A DNA stretch of 41,380 nt. Origin: an uncultured Granulosicoccaceae bacterium. Lineage in GTDB: Bacteria > Pseudomonadota > Gammaproteobacteria > Granulosicoccales > Granulosicoccaceae. Both the position numbers and the translations under genes were made by a program. Shown piece after piece: positions 8,309 through 17,679 of the stretch; position 1 is the stretch's first letter; each line of letters starts with the position of its first letter. A model generated the notes under the pieces. The model had not been told where the DNA came from. It did no database searches and saw only the letters and a program-made list of their open reading frames with translations. Location of the stretch: positions 1 through 41,380 of the forward strand of contig CALFCF010000019.1 of assembly GCA_937951345.1 (NCBI GenBank), in the 5' to 3' direction.

Positions 8309-9211
8309 CTAAGGCAGGCCGCTACGGTCACCATCGTTAAGTGGTACCAGAATCACATCAACACCTGCAACACCATCCGGATCGTCCAGAACAATGAACG
8401 TTGTTGAGCTTCCCGGGCTGGGGGTAATCGGGTCTGTGGTTGGAATACGTTGCGTGACGCCATCGGCATCCGTTGCAGTGATGACATAACTACCCGATGC
8501 CAGTTCCACGAAACCGATATCACCGGTTGAATAAGTGGCATCTTCAAATACTGGAAAGCCCGATGCTGGTTGGCCTGCGTTTGCAGGATCGATATGAATA
8601 TCAACCGCACCGGCAGCATCAAATGCAGGTGCTGCATGAATGATGCGTATTTGAATAGTGGATGTGTTGTTCGTACCCAGCACATTGCCAATGGCAAACA
8701 TTTCAACTGGCGCGTTCAGTGTTGCATCCAGTGATCCGCGTAAAATGGCTGTGGTCGATGTTCCGGCATTAAGCACCATCGGGTTGATACCGGCTATCTG
8801 CACGGCTTCAGGGTCTGCGGTCAATTGGCTTGTCGGTACAACATCAAAGTTGTATGTATCTGCCGGCAATGCCGAATAGAGTGCACCGCCTTCTGCAAAA
8901 TCATTACCGGTTGCCGGTAGACTTGGCTCAACAGCGCCATCGTTAATGCGCGCGCTGATCGGACCGATGCCGATAACACCATTAACCAGTTTATAAATCG
9001 CATCCGGTCGAAGTGTTGTGTCGGCCGTATTAGTGAATGCAATGTCGGATGCCAGTGGCATCGCATCGACCATTTCAACTGGTGCCTGCGAATCGAGTTC
9101 GGGTGCACCCATGAATTCCGAAATACCACCCGTACCACTAATACCGCCGTCACACGCAGCGGTAAGTAGTGCTAATAGATAAACAACCGGTGTAAGTGTT
9201 TTTGCTTTCAT
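8309..9211 (-). CDS. Exported (probably lipoprotein) DUF4397-like protein
   Basis: 300 residues. The N-terminus MKAKTLTPVVYLLALLTAAC is a signal peptide with Cys20 in a slightly unusual lipobox (TAAC), then a flexible CDGGISGTGGISE linker. The body has the repeated beta-rich pattern of DUF4397-type domains: a first unit at about 55-150 (ALPADTYNFDVVPTSQ, NAGTSTTAILRGSL) and a second at about 180-290 (QIRIIHAAPAFDAAGAVDIH, LASGSYVITATDADG). Low Lys and Cys content fits an envelope protein. It starts 3 bp after the DUF6502 gene and is clearly in its operon. Function is unknown; a cell-surface role is inferred from the leader only. Confidence 0.6.
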   Translation of the reverse strand: MKAKTLTPVVYLLALLTAACDGGISGTGGISEFMGAPELDSQAPVEMVDAMPLASDIAFTNTADTTLRPDAIYKLVNGVIGIGPISARINDGAVEPSLPATGNDFAEGGALYSALPADTYNFDVVPTSQLTADPEAVQIAGINPMVLNAGTSTTAILRGSLDATLNAPVEMFAIGNVLGTNNTSTIQIRIIHAAPAFDAAGAVDIHIDPANAGQPASGFPVFEDATYSTGDIGFVELASGSYVITATDADGVTQRIPTTDPITPSPGSSTTFIVLDDPDGVAGVDVILVPLNDGDRSGLP

Positions 9212-9214
9212 GAT

Positions 9215-10051
9215 TTAACCGGTAGTGCCGGAGTCATCTCCGTCATTCAATTGTTGTTCAATAAGGTAAACACCCATACCGGCTCTGAATCTGCCTGAGC
9301 CTTGTACGGTTTTGTTGGCATCACGATCGTGCTTTACAAGGTACTTATCCAGATCCTGCAATAGCTCGAGTGATTTTTTTTCAGCCATTTGTTTAAAATC
9401 AGCCAGACATTCCTCGGGCAAATTGTCGTAGACAACATGCAGTTGCATTCGTGAGTCGTCAGGCTTGTTCGATAAATTATGATCGATCGTGTTTAGCAAA
9501 TCTGTTGACGTCTCGCCAAATATTTGCAGCATCTGCTCTTCACTTTCGTGCGGCACGTACCCTTTCTGCTTCATCCGGATGATTACTGTATCACCCTCAT
9601 CCTCACGAATAACTGTACCGACTCGTAACAATTCATCCAGCACAGCACGTGCAGGCACGTCACCGCCGTACTGTTTAACCAGGTCGTTGAATGCACAACC
9701 GGCTTCGCCGTAGTCCAGTGGTTTTGGATTACCCTTGCTGTCGCAATAGTCGGCATCCTGCAACCAACCGGTAACAACGCGGGTTGCACGGTTCTGTTTG
9801 GCGTTTTGTGCGTCCGATTCTGCCGGCAGCTCCAGTACGCGTTTCACCTCTTTGCGGTTTATGCCCGTGACGATTGCAATGCGTGATACAGAAGGTTTTT
9901 TGTCACGTACGCCGAAATGTTCAACGGCTTGTTTTATAAATGCAGTTTTGGCCCAGGTTGAGAATTCGGCATGCGAAACACCATGGCGCAGCAGCAGCCG
10001 CGCCAGTGGTGCGAGTAGTCGGGTAACAGGTTTTCTTATGCCGTCTTGCAT
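9215..10051 (-). CDS. DUF6502 family protein
   Basis: 278 residues. The N-terminal half looks like a winged-helix DNA-binding segment: LARLLLRHGVSHAEFSTWAKTAFIKQA (about 17-43) then PSVSRIAIVTGINRKEVKRVL (about 53-73), which reads as helix-turn-helix. This is the pattern I associate with DUF6502 proteins, which occur next to exported lipoproteins in marine gammaproteobacteria. No enzymatic motif is seen. It is the first gene of a two-gene unit with the lipoprotein at 8309-9211, so it may regulate that gene or respond with it. The upstream region has an inverted repeat (10192-10209) that could be its operator. Confidence 0.65.
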   Translation of the reverse strand: MQDGIRKPVTRLLAPLARLLLRHGVSHAEFSTWAKTAFIKQAVEHFGVRDKKPSVSRIAIVTGINRKEVKRVLELPAESDAQNAKQNRATRVVTGWLQDADYCDSKGNPKPLDYGEAGCAFNDLVKQYGGDVPARAVLDELLRVGTVIREDEGDTVIIRMKQKGYVPHESEEQMLQIFGETSTDLLNTIDHNLSNKPDDSRMQLHVVYDNLPEECLADFKQMAEKKSLELLQDLDKYLVKHDRDANKTVQGSGRFRAGMGVYLIEQQLNDGDDSGTTG

Positions 10052-10423
10052 TAACGGGTATTGATCACTTCGTCTTTCAAGTCACAACCGAAAGGCATGT
10101 CTTATCCACAGGGCTGCGCACTTTCACCGGCACGTAGTTTACCGGTAGTGCTCTTCGCACGTGTCGCCTCACGTCACATATTTGTCTTATGTTGGGAATA
10201 ATATCCCAATGAATGCAATAATTAAGACTATAGGCTATACGACTTGGAAAGGCACAAGTCCGCGTGATTGCAGAGACTTGGAGGAGTCGGTCAAAATACT
10301 ACATTACAGCGCGCATAACCAGTTCCAGCAGCGGCATATTAGCTCAACTATGTAGTATTAAGATAATAAGAGCGACAAAAACCATTGTTGCGGCAGGCAG
10401 GCAAGACAATACTATTAGACTGC
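10052..10423. promoter_or_regulatory. Non-coding region with DnaA-box-like site and palindrome
   Basis: This gap lies upstream of the DUF6502 gene and downstream of the small secreted gene. It holds a perfect DnaA-box-type 9-mer TTATCCACA (10102-10110) and the inverted repeat TTGGGA-6-TCCCAA (10192-10209). A possible frame from GTG 10161 to 10355 codes for 64 residues with no recognisable domain, and I do not call it. A single DnaA box does not make an origin. Confidence 0.4.
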
Positions 10424-10801
10424 TCAGGAATTATGGATCAGATACATGTCCAGGATCTCCGGGCTGCCGTCGATACAGTCGCCCTGAGACAGTGGAATAG
10501 TAATCACCACCTGGTCCTGATTAACCAGCGCTGACATGGCAAGGGATTCGATTCTGTCCTGAAGCCGGCGATCCGGACCGACTTTCAGTATATTGCTGCG
10601 GCACTCGATCGGTCCCACCGGTTGGTTTATTTCAACCGTTAGAAAATCGTGAGTTGTACCCGTGCCGGAATTGACCTCACGGATATCCGTTTTGAACGTA
10701 TAACTGATGGTACCGTTGGTTGCGGCAGACAGGCTGCCAGCCATTCCGGTGATTAGCAATAATGTGATCAGCAGTTCTCGGCTGCTTCGCGTATTCTTCA
10801 T
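10424..10801 (-). CDS. Small exported protein of unknown function
   Basis: 125 residues from the ATG at 10801; the longer reading from 10849 adds a non-leader segment. The N-terminus MKNTRSSRELLITLLLITG then MAGSLSA is a Sec signal peptide with cleavage likely after SLSA. The mature part is about 100 residues, predicted mostly beta, with two cysteines (ECRSN and GDCIDG) that could form a disulfide. I do not recognise a family. It appears monocistronic, and 248 bp separate it from ribE on the other strand. Confidence 0.5.
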   Translation of the reverse strand: MKNTRSSRELLITLLLITGMAGSLSAATNGTISYTFKTDIREVNSGTGTTHDFLTVEINQPVGPIECRSNILKVGPDRRLQDRIESLAMSALVNQDQVVITIPLSQGDCIDGSPEILDMYLIHNS

Positions 10802-11049
10802 GACACAACTCGTTAAATCAGGGCGGAAATCTGCCCGTATTAAGTTCAACGGTAGCTGGCGTAGCGGTCTTTACTGCCTACATGCGCTCAGTTCACACTT
10901 CAGATATTGGTTATGTTGCCGGATGCTGAAATGAGAGCTGAGCCTGATGCGCCTTCCAGGCTATCTCTTATGGATACAAAACTCTTGCCGTCTAAGCGAT
11001 TGTACTATCCATTTACAGTATTTAAATAATCACAAGCGGGATAGTCGTT

Positions 11050-11694
11050 TTGTTTACAGGCATCATCCAACAAACCTGCACGATATCAGTGCTTGAGTCA
11101 CGCGCTGACTTTTGTCGATTTGCTGTGGAAATACCCAAGCTGCTCTGCGTTGATCTGGAAACAGGTGCGAGCATTGCTGTCGACGGTTGTTGTCAGACAG
11201 TGACACAAATTGATGAAACAGCGAACGACACGTCGCTAGTGTGGTTTGATGCAATGCAGGAGACCCTGCGTGTAACCACGCTAGGTGATATTCAGGTTGG
11301 GCAACAGGTCAATATCGAGCGTGCCGCCCGTTTCGGGCAGGAAATCGGGGGACACGAGCTATCCGGACACATCGACGATGTTGCAACGGTTGTGGACATA
11401 ACAAGTACTGAGAATAATCACGTTATCAGCCTGCGCCTTCCGTCGACACTAACTGCTTATGTGTTTAATAAAGGCTATCTGGGTGTACATGGCGCGAGCC
11501 TGACGGTCAGTGATATGAACAAAGAAACAGCGACCTTCTCAGTCTATCTGATACCTGAAACATTGCGTCTGACTAATCTGGGTAACTTTAAAACCGGTGA
11601 CAAACTCAATATAGAGATTGACCGGCGTACCCAGATAGTTGTGGATACAGTCACGCAGTATTTGCGCGAAACCGGTGTTGCCAATACTGGCTGA
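11050..11694 (+). CDS. ribE: Riboflavin synthase (alpha subunit)
   Basis: 214 residues, the usual length. It dismutates two 6,7-dimethyl-8-ribityllumazine molecules into riboflavin and a pyrimidine. It starts with TTG at 11050 reading MFTGIIQ, the family's invariant N-terminus, and consists of two related beta-barrel halves. The second barrel begins near residue 95 with FGQEIGGHELSGHIDD, the counterpart of GGHLVSGHVDG. The late segment YLGVHGASLTV matches the conserved second-barrel motif. It is not next to other rib genes. I searched the 200 bp upstream by eye for the conserved FMN riboswitch core and found none. Confidence 0.93.
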   Translation: MFTGIIQQTCTISVLESRADFCRFAVEIPKLLCVDLETGASIAVDGCCQTVTQIDETANDTSLVWFDAMQETLRVTTLGDIQVGQQVNIERAARFGQEIGGHELSGHIDDVATVVDITSTENNHVISLRLPSTLTAYVFNKGYLGVHGASLTVSDMNKETATFSVYLIPETLRLTNLGNFKTGDKLNIEIDRRTQIVVDTVTQYLRETGVANTG

Positions 11695-11706
11695 TAAACC
11701 CGGTAT

Positions 11707-12429
11707 CTAAATTTCCATCGATAGCTGCGAGCTATTAATAATGGAATCTATATCGACGCCTTCGTAAAAATCGAAGATTGCATCGACAACTTCCTGTGGA
11801 TCATCGGTGATTTTATAAAGGTCGACGTCGTCAGGGCTGATGGTTTCAACGGGGATTAATGTCTGTTCAAACCAGTCGGTGAGACCTTTCCAGAAATCAC
11901 TACCAAACAGAATAATAGGGATGCGTTTGGTTTTGCCGGTTTGTACCAATGTCAGTATTTCCGCCAACTCATCCAGCGTACCGAAGCCACCGGGCATCAC
12001 GACGTAGGCTGAAGCGTACTTAACGAACATGACCTTGCGTGCGAAAAAATATTTGAAGGTGACACTGATATTTTGATAGGGGTTACCCGACTGCTCGTGT
12101 GGCAGTTTGATATTCAGCCCGACACTATCTGATTTACCTTCGAACGCACCCTTGTTGGCAGCTTCCATGACGCCCGGTCCGCCGCCGCTGACGACCGTGA
12201 AGCCGGCATCGCTGAGTAATCGCGCGATGTGCTCGCTAATCTGGTAGTACTCGTGGTCCGGCTTGAAGCGGGCTGAACCGAAAATACTCACGGACGGACT
12301 AATGTCGGCAAGCTGTTGAAAGCCGTCGACAAATTCCGCCATGATCTGGAAGACTTTCCAGGAATCACGGTTCAGGAGGCGATCCCGTTCTTCTGCGGAT
12401 TTGTAGTTTTTTTCTGTAATTTGTCGCAT
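11707..12429 (-). CDS. LOG family protein (nucleotide 5'-monophosphate phosphoribohydrolase-like)
   Basis: 240 residues with a Rossmann fold. The LOG hallmarks are present: VVSGGGPGVMEAANKGA (about 80-96) and the catalytic PGGFGTLDELAEILTLVQTGK (about 146-166), where the PGGxGTxxE motif holds the catalytic Glu. Members cleave the N-glycosidic bond of nucleoside monophosphates; related bacterial proteins are called TIGR00730 or lysine-decarboxylase-like, a historical misnomer. It has about 50 extra N-terminal residues (ITEKNYKSAEERDRLLNRDSW) typical of the longer bacterial subgroup. It converges with ribE, only 12 bp between stops. Confidence 0.85.
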   Translation of the reverse strand: MRQITEKNYKSAEERDRLLNRDSWKVFQIMAEFVDGFQQLADISPSVSIFGSARFKPDHEYYQISEHIARLLSDAGFTVVSGGGPGVMEAANKGAFEGKSDSVGLNIKLPHEQSGNPYQNISVTFKYFFARKVMFVKYASAYVVMPGGFGTLDELAEILTLVQTGKTKRIPIILFGSDFWKGLTDWFEQTLIPVETISPDDVDLYKITDDPQEVVDAIFDFYEGVDIDSIINSSQLSMEI

Positions 12430-12587
12430 GATACTGACCAGTTGACTCTTAAGTTAGTCGGAATGTGTCAAGCGCGAGTCGCGCGCTCAGGTGCCCCTTT
12501 TTTGGCTCACATGTATGCTGTTCGCGTAGGTTTTCTGCTTTTCGCGGCGTATGCCTCTACAAGCACGTAGCACTCACCGGTAACCCT

Positions 12588-15335
12588 ATGCCTGAAAACG
12601 ATACAGTAATTCTAGTTGATGGTTCGTCTTATCTGTACCGGGCGTTCCATGCACTACCTCCGCTGACGACCAGTAAGGGTATGCCGACCAACGCCGTGCG
12701 CGGTGTTATCAGTATGATCCGGAAACTTATTCAGTCAGAAGGCGGGTCCACGGTTGCCATTGTGTTCGATGCCAAAGGCAAGACCTTTCGTAATGACATC
12801 TACAAAGATTACAAAGCTAACCGGCCACCGATGCCGGACGATCTGCGTTGTCAAATTGAACCGCTGCATGATCTGGTAAAAGCTTCTGGTTTGCCATTAA
12901 TCAGCATAGTTGGAGTTGAAGCTGATGATGTCATCGGCACGCTTGCCAGTATGGCAACAGCGGCAGGGCGCAAATCACTGATTTCAACCGGTGATAAGGA
13001 TATGGCGCAACTTGTCAATGAAAGCACCACGCTGATCAATACGATGAACAACTCACGCATGGATGTTGATGGTGTTGTCGAGAAGTTTGGCGTCCGGCCG
13101 GATCAGATTATCGACTACCTCGCGCTGGTTGGTGATACCTCGGACAATATTCCCGGTGTGCCAAGTTGTGGACCAAAAACCGCAGCCAAGTGGTTAACAG
13201 CGTATGGCTCTATGCAGGAAGTTATTAATAACGCCGATCAAGTGAAAGGAAAGATTGGTGAGAAATTGCGTGACAGTATTGAATTTCTACCGATGTCCTA
13301 TGAGCTGGCTACGATCAAAACGGATGTTGAGCTTGATTGCTCTATAAATGATCTCAATCTACAGGAGCCGGATAAAGAACGTTTACAAGCACTTTACGAA
13401 GAGCTTGAGTTCAAGTCCATGCTGAATGAGCTGAATGAGTTGAATGCCGGGGGCAGTGGTTCGAGTGTCTCAGCTACAACTGTATCAACGTCTGATGTGA
13501 CGACTACATCGAAACCAAAACCGGTCGAAACGGATTACAGTACCGTGCTGGATAAAAAGACGTTTAAGTCCTGGCTCAGCAAGATCAAAAAATCCGAGTT
13601 ACTGGCATTTGATACTGAAACAGATTCGCTCGACTATATGAGCGCCAATCTGGTGGGTGTTTCACTGTCAGTCAAGCCCGGTGAAGCGGTATATATTCCG
13701 GTTGCGCATGACTATGAAGGTGCGCCCAAGCAGCTGGATGCAGACTATGTGCTGGGTGAACTAAAACCATTACTTGAAGATTCTGATGTGCGGTTAGTTG
13801 GCCAGAACCTGAAATACGATGCCAACGTACTGCATAAGTATGATGTCAAGCTAAACGGTATTGCTCATGACACAATGCTGCAGTCGTACATAATAAATTC
13901 AACGGGCAGTCGCCATGATATGGATTCACTGGCGCAGCGTTATCTCGATACATCCACCATTCATTATGAGGACGTAGCCGGTAAAGGAAAAAATCAGCTG
14001 ACGTTTAATGAAGTTCCATTGGAAAAAGCCTCGCCCTATGCGGCGGAAGATGCGGACATCACGCTACGATTGCATGAGCGATTGTGGCCGGATTTAGAAA
14101 AAGATAAACAACTCAAAGCGCTGTATGAGGATATAGAGCTACCGTTGTTGTCAGTTCTATCGCGTGTTGAATGCAACGGTGTGCGCATCGATGCGAAAAA
14201 AATGGAAGTGCAAAGTCAAGAGATAGCCGAGAAGCTCGATCAGCTTCAGCAAAGTGCTTATAAAGATGCAGGTAAGGAATTCAACCTGTCGTCACCCAAA
14301 CAGTTGCAGGAAATCTTCTTCGAAGAGAAAGGCTATCCCGTACTTGCCAAAACACCGAAAGGCCAGCCATCAACGGCTGAGAACGTCATGGTGCAGCTGG
14401 CCGAAAAGCATGAATTGCCGCGTATCATCCTGGAATACCGCAGTTTAAGTAAACTTAAATCCACCTATCTGGATAAACTGCCTAAGCAGGTCAATGATCG
14501 TACCGGCAGAATCCACACCTCTTATCACCAGGCTGTTGCATCCACTGGACGTTTGTCTTCGTCCGATCCGAACCTGCAGAACATTCCGATCAGAACAGAA
14601 GAAGGCCGGCGTATCCGGGAAGCATTTGTGCCGACAAAAGGGTATAGATTACTGGCGGCGGATTATTCACAGATTGAATTACGGATCATGGCGCATTTAT
14701 CGGGCGATCCGAATCTGATTGACGCGTTCAATAACGGCCAGGATGTGCATCGCTCAACTGCCGCTGAAGTATTTGCCGTCGATATAGAAGCGGTTGACGG
14801 TGATCAGCGTCGCGCAGCTAAAGCCATTAACTTCGGGCTTATCTATGGCATGTCGGCTTTCGGGTTGGCCAAGCAATTGGACATTGCCCGTGGCGAGGCG
14901 CAGGAATACATTAATTTGTATTTTTCACGCTACCCTAAGGTTAAAGAATACATGGACAATACGCGCGAGAAGGCCAAGGACACCGGGTTCGTAGAGACGG
15001 TATTTGGCCGGCGTTTGTATCTTCCCGATATCAATGCACGTAATGCACAAATAAGACAGTATGCTGAACGGACTGCGATCAATGCGCCGATGCAGGGGAC
15101 AGCTGCAGACATCATAAAAAAAGCCATGATCCTGACCGATCAATGGCTACATGATTCTGCAACAGATGCCAGAATCATTATGCAAGTACATGATGAACTG
15201 GTTTTGGAAGTCAAGGCGGGCGAAGCGGAAGCTGTGTCGGCAAAAGTATCTGATTTAATGGTTAGTGCTGCGTCACTTGATATTCCTTTGGAAGTTGACG
15301 CCGGTATTGGCAATTCATGGGAAGAGGCGCATTGA
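12588..15335 (+). CDS. polA: DNA polymerase I
   Basis: 915 residues from ATG 12588 (MPENDTVILVDGSSYLYRAFHAL), the classical PolA start; E. coli has 928. An open frame from 12465 adds about 41 unlikely residues. 5'-3' exonuclease domain about 1-300, with VFDAKGKTFRNDIYKDYKANR and GVEADDVIGTLA. 3'-5' proofreading domain about 320-520 appears active: FDTETDSL carries the DxE pair and YAAEDADIT the last metal ligand. Polymerase domain follows with motif A AADYSQIELRIMAHLSGD, motif B RRAAKAINFGLIYGMS and motif C QVHDELVLEV. A Ser/Thr-rich linker of about 30 residues joins the first two domains. No defects seen. Confidence 0.96.
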   Translation: MPENDTVILVDGSSYLYRAFHALPPLTTSKGMPTNAVRGVISMIRKLIQSEGGSTVAIVFDAKGKTFRNDIYKDYKANRPPMPDDLRCQIEPLHDLVKASGLPLISIVGVEADDVIGTLASMATAAGRKSLISTGDKDMAQLVNESTTLINTMNNSRMDVDGVVEKFGVRPDQIIDYLALVGDTSDNIPGVPSCGPKTAAKWLTAYGSMQEVINNADQVKGKIGEKLRDSIEFLPMSYELATIKTDVELDCSINDLNLQEPDKERLQALYEELEFKSMLNELNELNAGGSGSSVSATTVSTSDVTTTSKPKPVETDYSTVLDKKTFKSWLSKIKKSELLAFDTETDSLDYMSANLVGVSLSVKPGEAVYIPVAHDYEGAPKQLDADYVLGELKPLLEDSDVRLVGQNLKYDANVLHKYDVKLNGIAHDTMLQSYIINSTGSRHDMDSLAQRYLDTSTIHYEDVAGKGKNQLTFNEVPLEKASPYAAEDADITLRLHERLWPDLEKDKQLKALYEDIELPLLSVLSRVECNGVRIDAKKMEVQSQEIAEKLDQLQQSAYKDAGKEFNLSSPKQLQEIFFEEKGYPVLAKTPKGQPSTAENVMVQLAEKHELPRIILEYRSLSKLKSTYLDKLPKQVNDRTGRIHTSYHQAVASTGRLSSSDPNLQNIPIRTEEGRRIREAFVPTKGYRLLAADYSQIELRIMAHLSGDPNLIDAFNNGQDVHRSTAAEVFAVDIEAVDGDQRRAAKAINFGLIYGMSAFGLAKQLDIARGEAQEYINLYFSRYPKVKEYMDNTREKAKDTGFVETVFGRRLYLPDINARNAQIRQYAERTAINAPMQGTAADIIKKAMILTDQWLHDSATDARIIMQVHDELVLEVKAGEAEAVSAKVSDLMVSAASLDIPLEVDAGIGNSWEEAH

Positions 15336-15410
15336 TGTTTCGGTAGTTCGATGTGCCAGTTTTAACTATTCTATTTATATAGGTAAGTCTGCCTTCTGCG
15401 GAAGAAAAGT

Positions 15411-16271
15411 ATGATCGACAAAACTATTCGTGAAATAACCGCCAGTGAAGTAACAAGCTTTCAGCAAGATGGCGTTGTGATGCTCAAGGGCTTGTTTGAT
15501 GAACGCTGGGTAGAACTGCTTGACAGAGGTCTGGAGGCTAACTGCAACAGTCCGACCGATCGTTCGCGAATATGGGATCGCGATGAACAGGGCCGTACCA
15601 TGTTCTGGGATTCGCAAGCCTGGCAACGTATTGAAGAATACAAACAGTTTGTATTCGATTCACCGGCAGCACAGTTTGCCGGTCAGCTAATGCAATCGGA
15701 ACAGATCAATTTCTTTTTTGACGCTGTATTTGTGCGCTCGCCCGGCAGTCAATTTGTCACACCCTGGCATCAGGATGAGCCGTACTGGTCGGTTGAAGGG
15801 TACAACACCTGTACTTTGTGGATGCCACTGGTACCGGTGAAAAAAGAGAATGCTCTGGCTTATATTCCCGGCTCGCATCGTTCGGATTCGGTGTTCTATC
15901 AATATAATTTTGGTGACCTGAACCCGGATTGTAAAACACGCGTGGATCAAGTGGATTTCTCCGCTGTATCAAAGAATGAGTTCCCTGATTTCGATGCTGA
16001 TCCTGAACGCTATGGTGTTATCAGTTGGGATATGCAGCCCGGTGACTGCGTGGCTTTTAACAGTCGTATCATCCATGGTGGTTCGGGCAAGTTGCCACAA
16101 GACAGGGATTTACGTGTATTTACGTCCAAATGGTTGGGTGACGATGTGCAGATAAAATTCAGAGAATGCGGGATGGATCCGGATCACAGTGCAGTCATGA
16201 CAGAACATGGACTCAAGCCCGGTGATCGACCGGGCACTGACCTCTATCCGGCAATTTGGTCGCGCGCATAA
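15411..16271 (+). CDS. Phytanoyl-CoA dioxygenase (PhyH) family protein
   Basis: 286 residues, an Fe(II)/2-oxoglutarate dioxygenase. The facial triad is His120 and Asp122 (TPWHQDEPYW) and His222 (RIIHGGSGK). Arg235 (DLRVFTSKW) is the likely 2-oxoglutarate carboxylate binder. This family hydroxylates varied small molecules, and the substrate cannot be read from sequence. It is first in a four-gene operon: the SBP56 gene starts 49 bp later, then ferredoxin and CoA-binding genes with no gaps. The 75 bp upstream contains an AT-rich TATTTATATAGG segment that may be its promoter. The order suggests a joint role in metabolism of a sulfur or alkyl compound; that is inference. Confidence 0.85.
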   Translation: MIDKTIREITASEVTSFQQDGVVMLKGLFDERWVELLDRGLEANCNSPTDRSRIWDRDEQGRTMFWDSQAWQRIEEYKQFVFDSPAAQFAGQLMQSEQINFFFDAVFVRSPGSQFVTPWHQDEPYWSVEGYNTCTLWMPLVPVKKENALAYIPGSHRSDSVFYQYNFGDLNPDCKTRVDQVDFSAVSKNEFPDFDADPERYGVISWDMQPGDCVAFNSRIIHGGSGKLPQDRDLRVFTSKWLGDDVQIKFRECGMDPDHSAVMTEHGLKPGDRPGTDLYPAIWSRA

Positions 16272-16320
16272 TTTTCGGCATCCTGCATCAGCACGACAAA
16301 ATGCTTAAAGGAATTCCTAC

Positions 16321-17679
16321 ATGACAGCAAAAGTTTGTTGTGGCCCCGGCTACGCGTCGCCTGCAGAAGCCATGCAGGCACCGGGTGAGAAGTTGTTGTA
16401 CACCATAGCCATATACACGGGCACCGGCATTCAAAAACCGGACTATCTGGCGACAATTGATGTTGATCCGGACAGTCCAACCTATTCTGAAGTCATTCAT
16501 CGCCTTGAAATGCCGGGTATCGGCGATGAATTACATCATATGGGTTGGAATGCATGCTCTTCCTGTCACGATGATTCGTCCATGGCCCGCCAGTATCTGC
16601 TGGTGCCGGGCGTACGCTCAAACAACATTCATATTGTTGACACAGCTACTGATCCGCGCGCACCGCGATTGCACAAGATCATCGAAGGTGCCGAGATAAA
16701 AAGCAAAGCTAATCTTTCCGGACCGCATACCGTGCATTGTCTTGGCTCTGAAATTATTGTGTCCTTTCTGGGTGATGCGATGGGTGAAGCACCCGGCGGT
16801 TATCTTCACCTGGATAAGGACTTCAATATTGTCGGTCGTTGGGAAAATTCAATGGGTGATATCCCGTTCAGTTATGACTTCTGGTATCAACCGCGTCACA
16901 ACGTGATGGTTAGTTCCGAATGGGCTGCGCCTAATACGTTTATGCCCGGGTTTGATCTCGAAGAAGTCGGGCATTTGAAGTACGGCCGTCGTTTACATCT
17001 GTGGGACTTTGCCAAGCGTGAACCGATTGAAACCATGTATCTGGGTGAAGACGGGTTGGTGCCACTGGAAGTGAAGTTTCATCATAACCCTGACAGTACC
17101 CATGGTTTTTGCGGTGCTGCATTGAGCGCAAATGTCATTCATTTCTGGAAGTCAGATGCCGGTAAATGGGAATGGGAAAAGGTTATTGATGTCGATAATG
17201 AACCACACCCCGAATGGCCGATACCCATTCCGGGTGTCATGTCAGCCATTCTGGTATCGATGGACGACAAATATCTTTATCTCAACAACTGGTTGCACGG
17301 TGACATGCGTCAGTATGATATTACTGACCCGCACAACCCAAAATTAACCGGGCAGGTGTGGATGGGAGGGTTGCTTGGAAAAGCACCTGAAGTAAACGGA
17401 GTAAAGGTTGCCGGTGGTCCGCAAATGTTCCAGTTGTCGCTCGACGGTAAACGTCTTTATGTCACGACTTCGTTGTTTTCAACATGGGATAACCAGTTCT
17501 ATCCGGAAATTCGTACGCAAGGTGGTGTCATGGTGATGATTGACTGTGACGTTGAGAATGGTGGAATGCAAATAAACGAAGAGTTCATTGTTGATTTCGG
17601 TAAAGAACCCAATGGCCCCAGTCGTTGCCATGAAGCACGTTATCCCGGTGGTGATTGCACGAGTGATATCTGGTTGTGA
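16321..17679 (+). CDS. SBP56 / selenium-binding protein family, methanethiol oxidase-like
   Basis: 452 residues, near the family length of about 460-470. It opens CCGPGYASPAEAMQAPGEK, the SBP56 signature, followed by DELHHMGWNACSSCHDD (about 69-85) with conserved cysteines at 79 and 82. Also conserved are FWYQPRHNVMVSSEWAAPN, LYLNNWLHGDMRQYDI, AGGPQMFQLSLDGKRLYVTTSLFS and the C-terminal YPGGDCTSDIW. Characterised relatives (human SELENBP1, bacterial MtoX) oxidise methanethiol to H2S, formaldehyde and H2O2. Unlike periplasmic MtoX, this protein starts directly with the mature sequence and has no leader, so it should be cytoplasmic. It overlaps the ferredoxin gene by 4 bp. Sco1 and MauG genes, which accompany mtoX elsewhere, are absent from this operon. 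Confidence 0.9.
   Translation: MTAKVCCGPGYASPAEAMQAPGEKLLYTIAIYTGTGIQKPDYLATIDVDPDSPTYSEVIHRLEMPGIGDELHHMGWNACSSCHDDSSMARQYLLVPGVRSNNIHIVDTATDPRAPRLHKIIEGAEIKSKANLSGPHTVHCLGSEIIVSFLGDAMGEAPGGYLHLDKDFNIVGRWENSMGDIPFSYDFWYQPRHNVMVSSEWAAPNTFMPGFDLEEVGHLKYGRRLHLWDFAKREPIETMYLGEDGLVPLEVKFHHNPDSTHGFCGAALSANVIHFWKSDAGKWEWEKVIDVDNEPHPEWPIPIPGVMSAILVSMDDKYLYLNNWLHGDMRQYDITDPHNPKLTGQVWMGGLLGKAPEVNGVKVAGGPQMFQLSLDGKRLYVTTSLFSTWDNQFYPEIRTQGGVMVMIDCDVENGGMQINEEFIVDFGKEPNGPSRCHEARYPGGDCTSDIWL

Noticed and set aside
10161-10355. 64-codon plus-strand frame in the DUF6502 upstream region
   Set aside because: GTG start without ribosome site and no recognisable protein features.
10850-11049. FMN riboswitch before ribE
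   Set aside because: The conserved RFN core bases were not found by eye.
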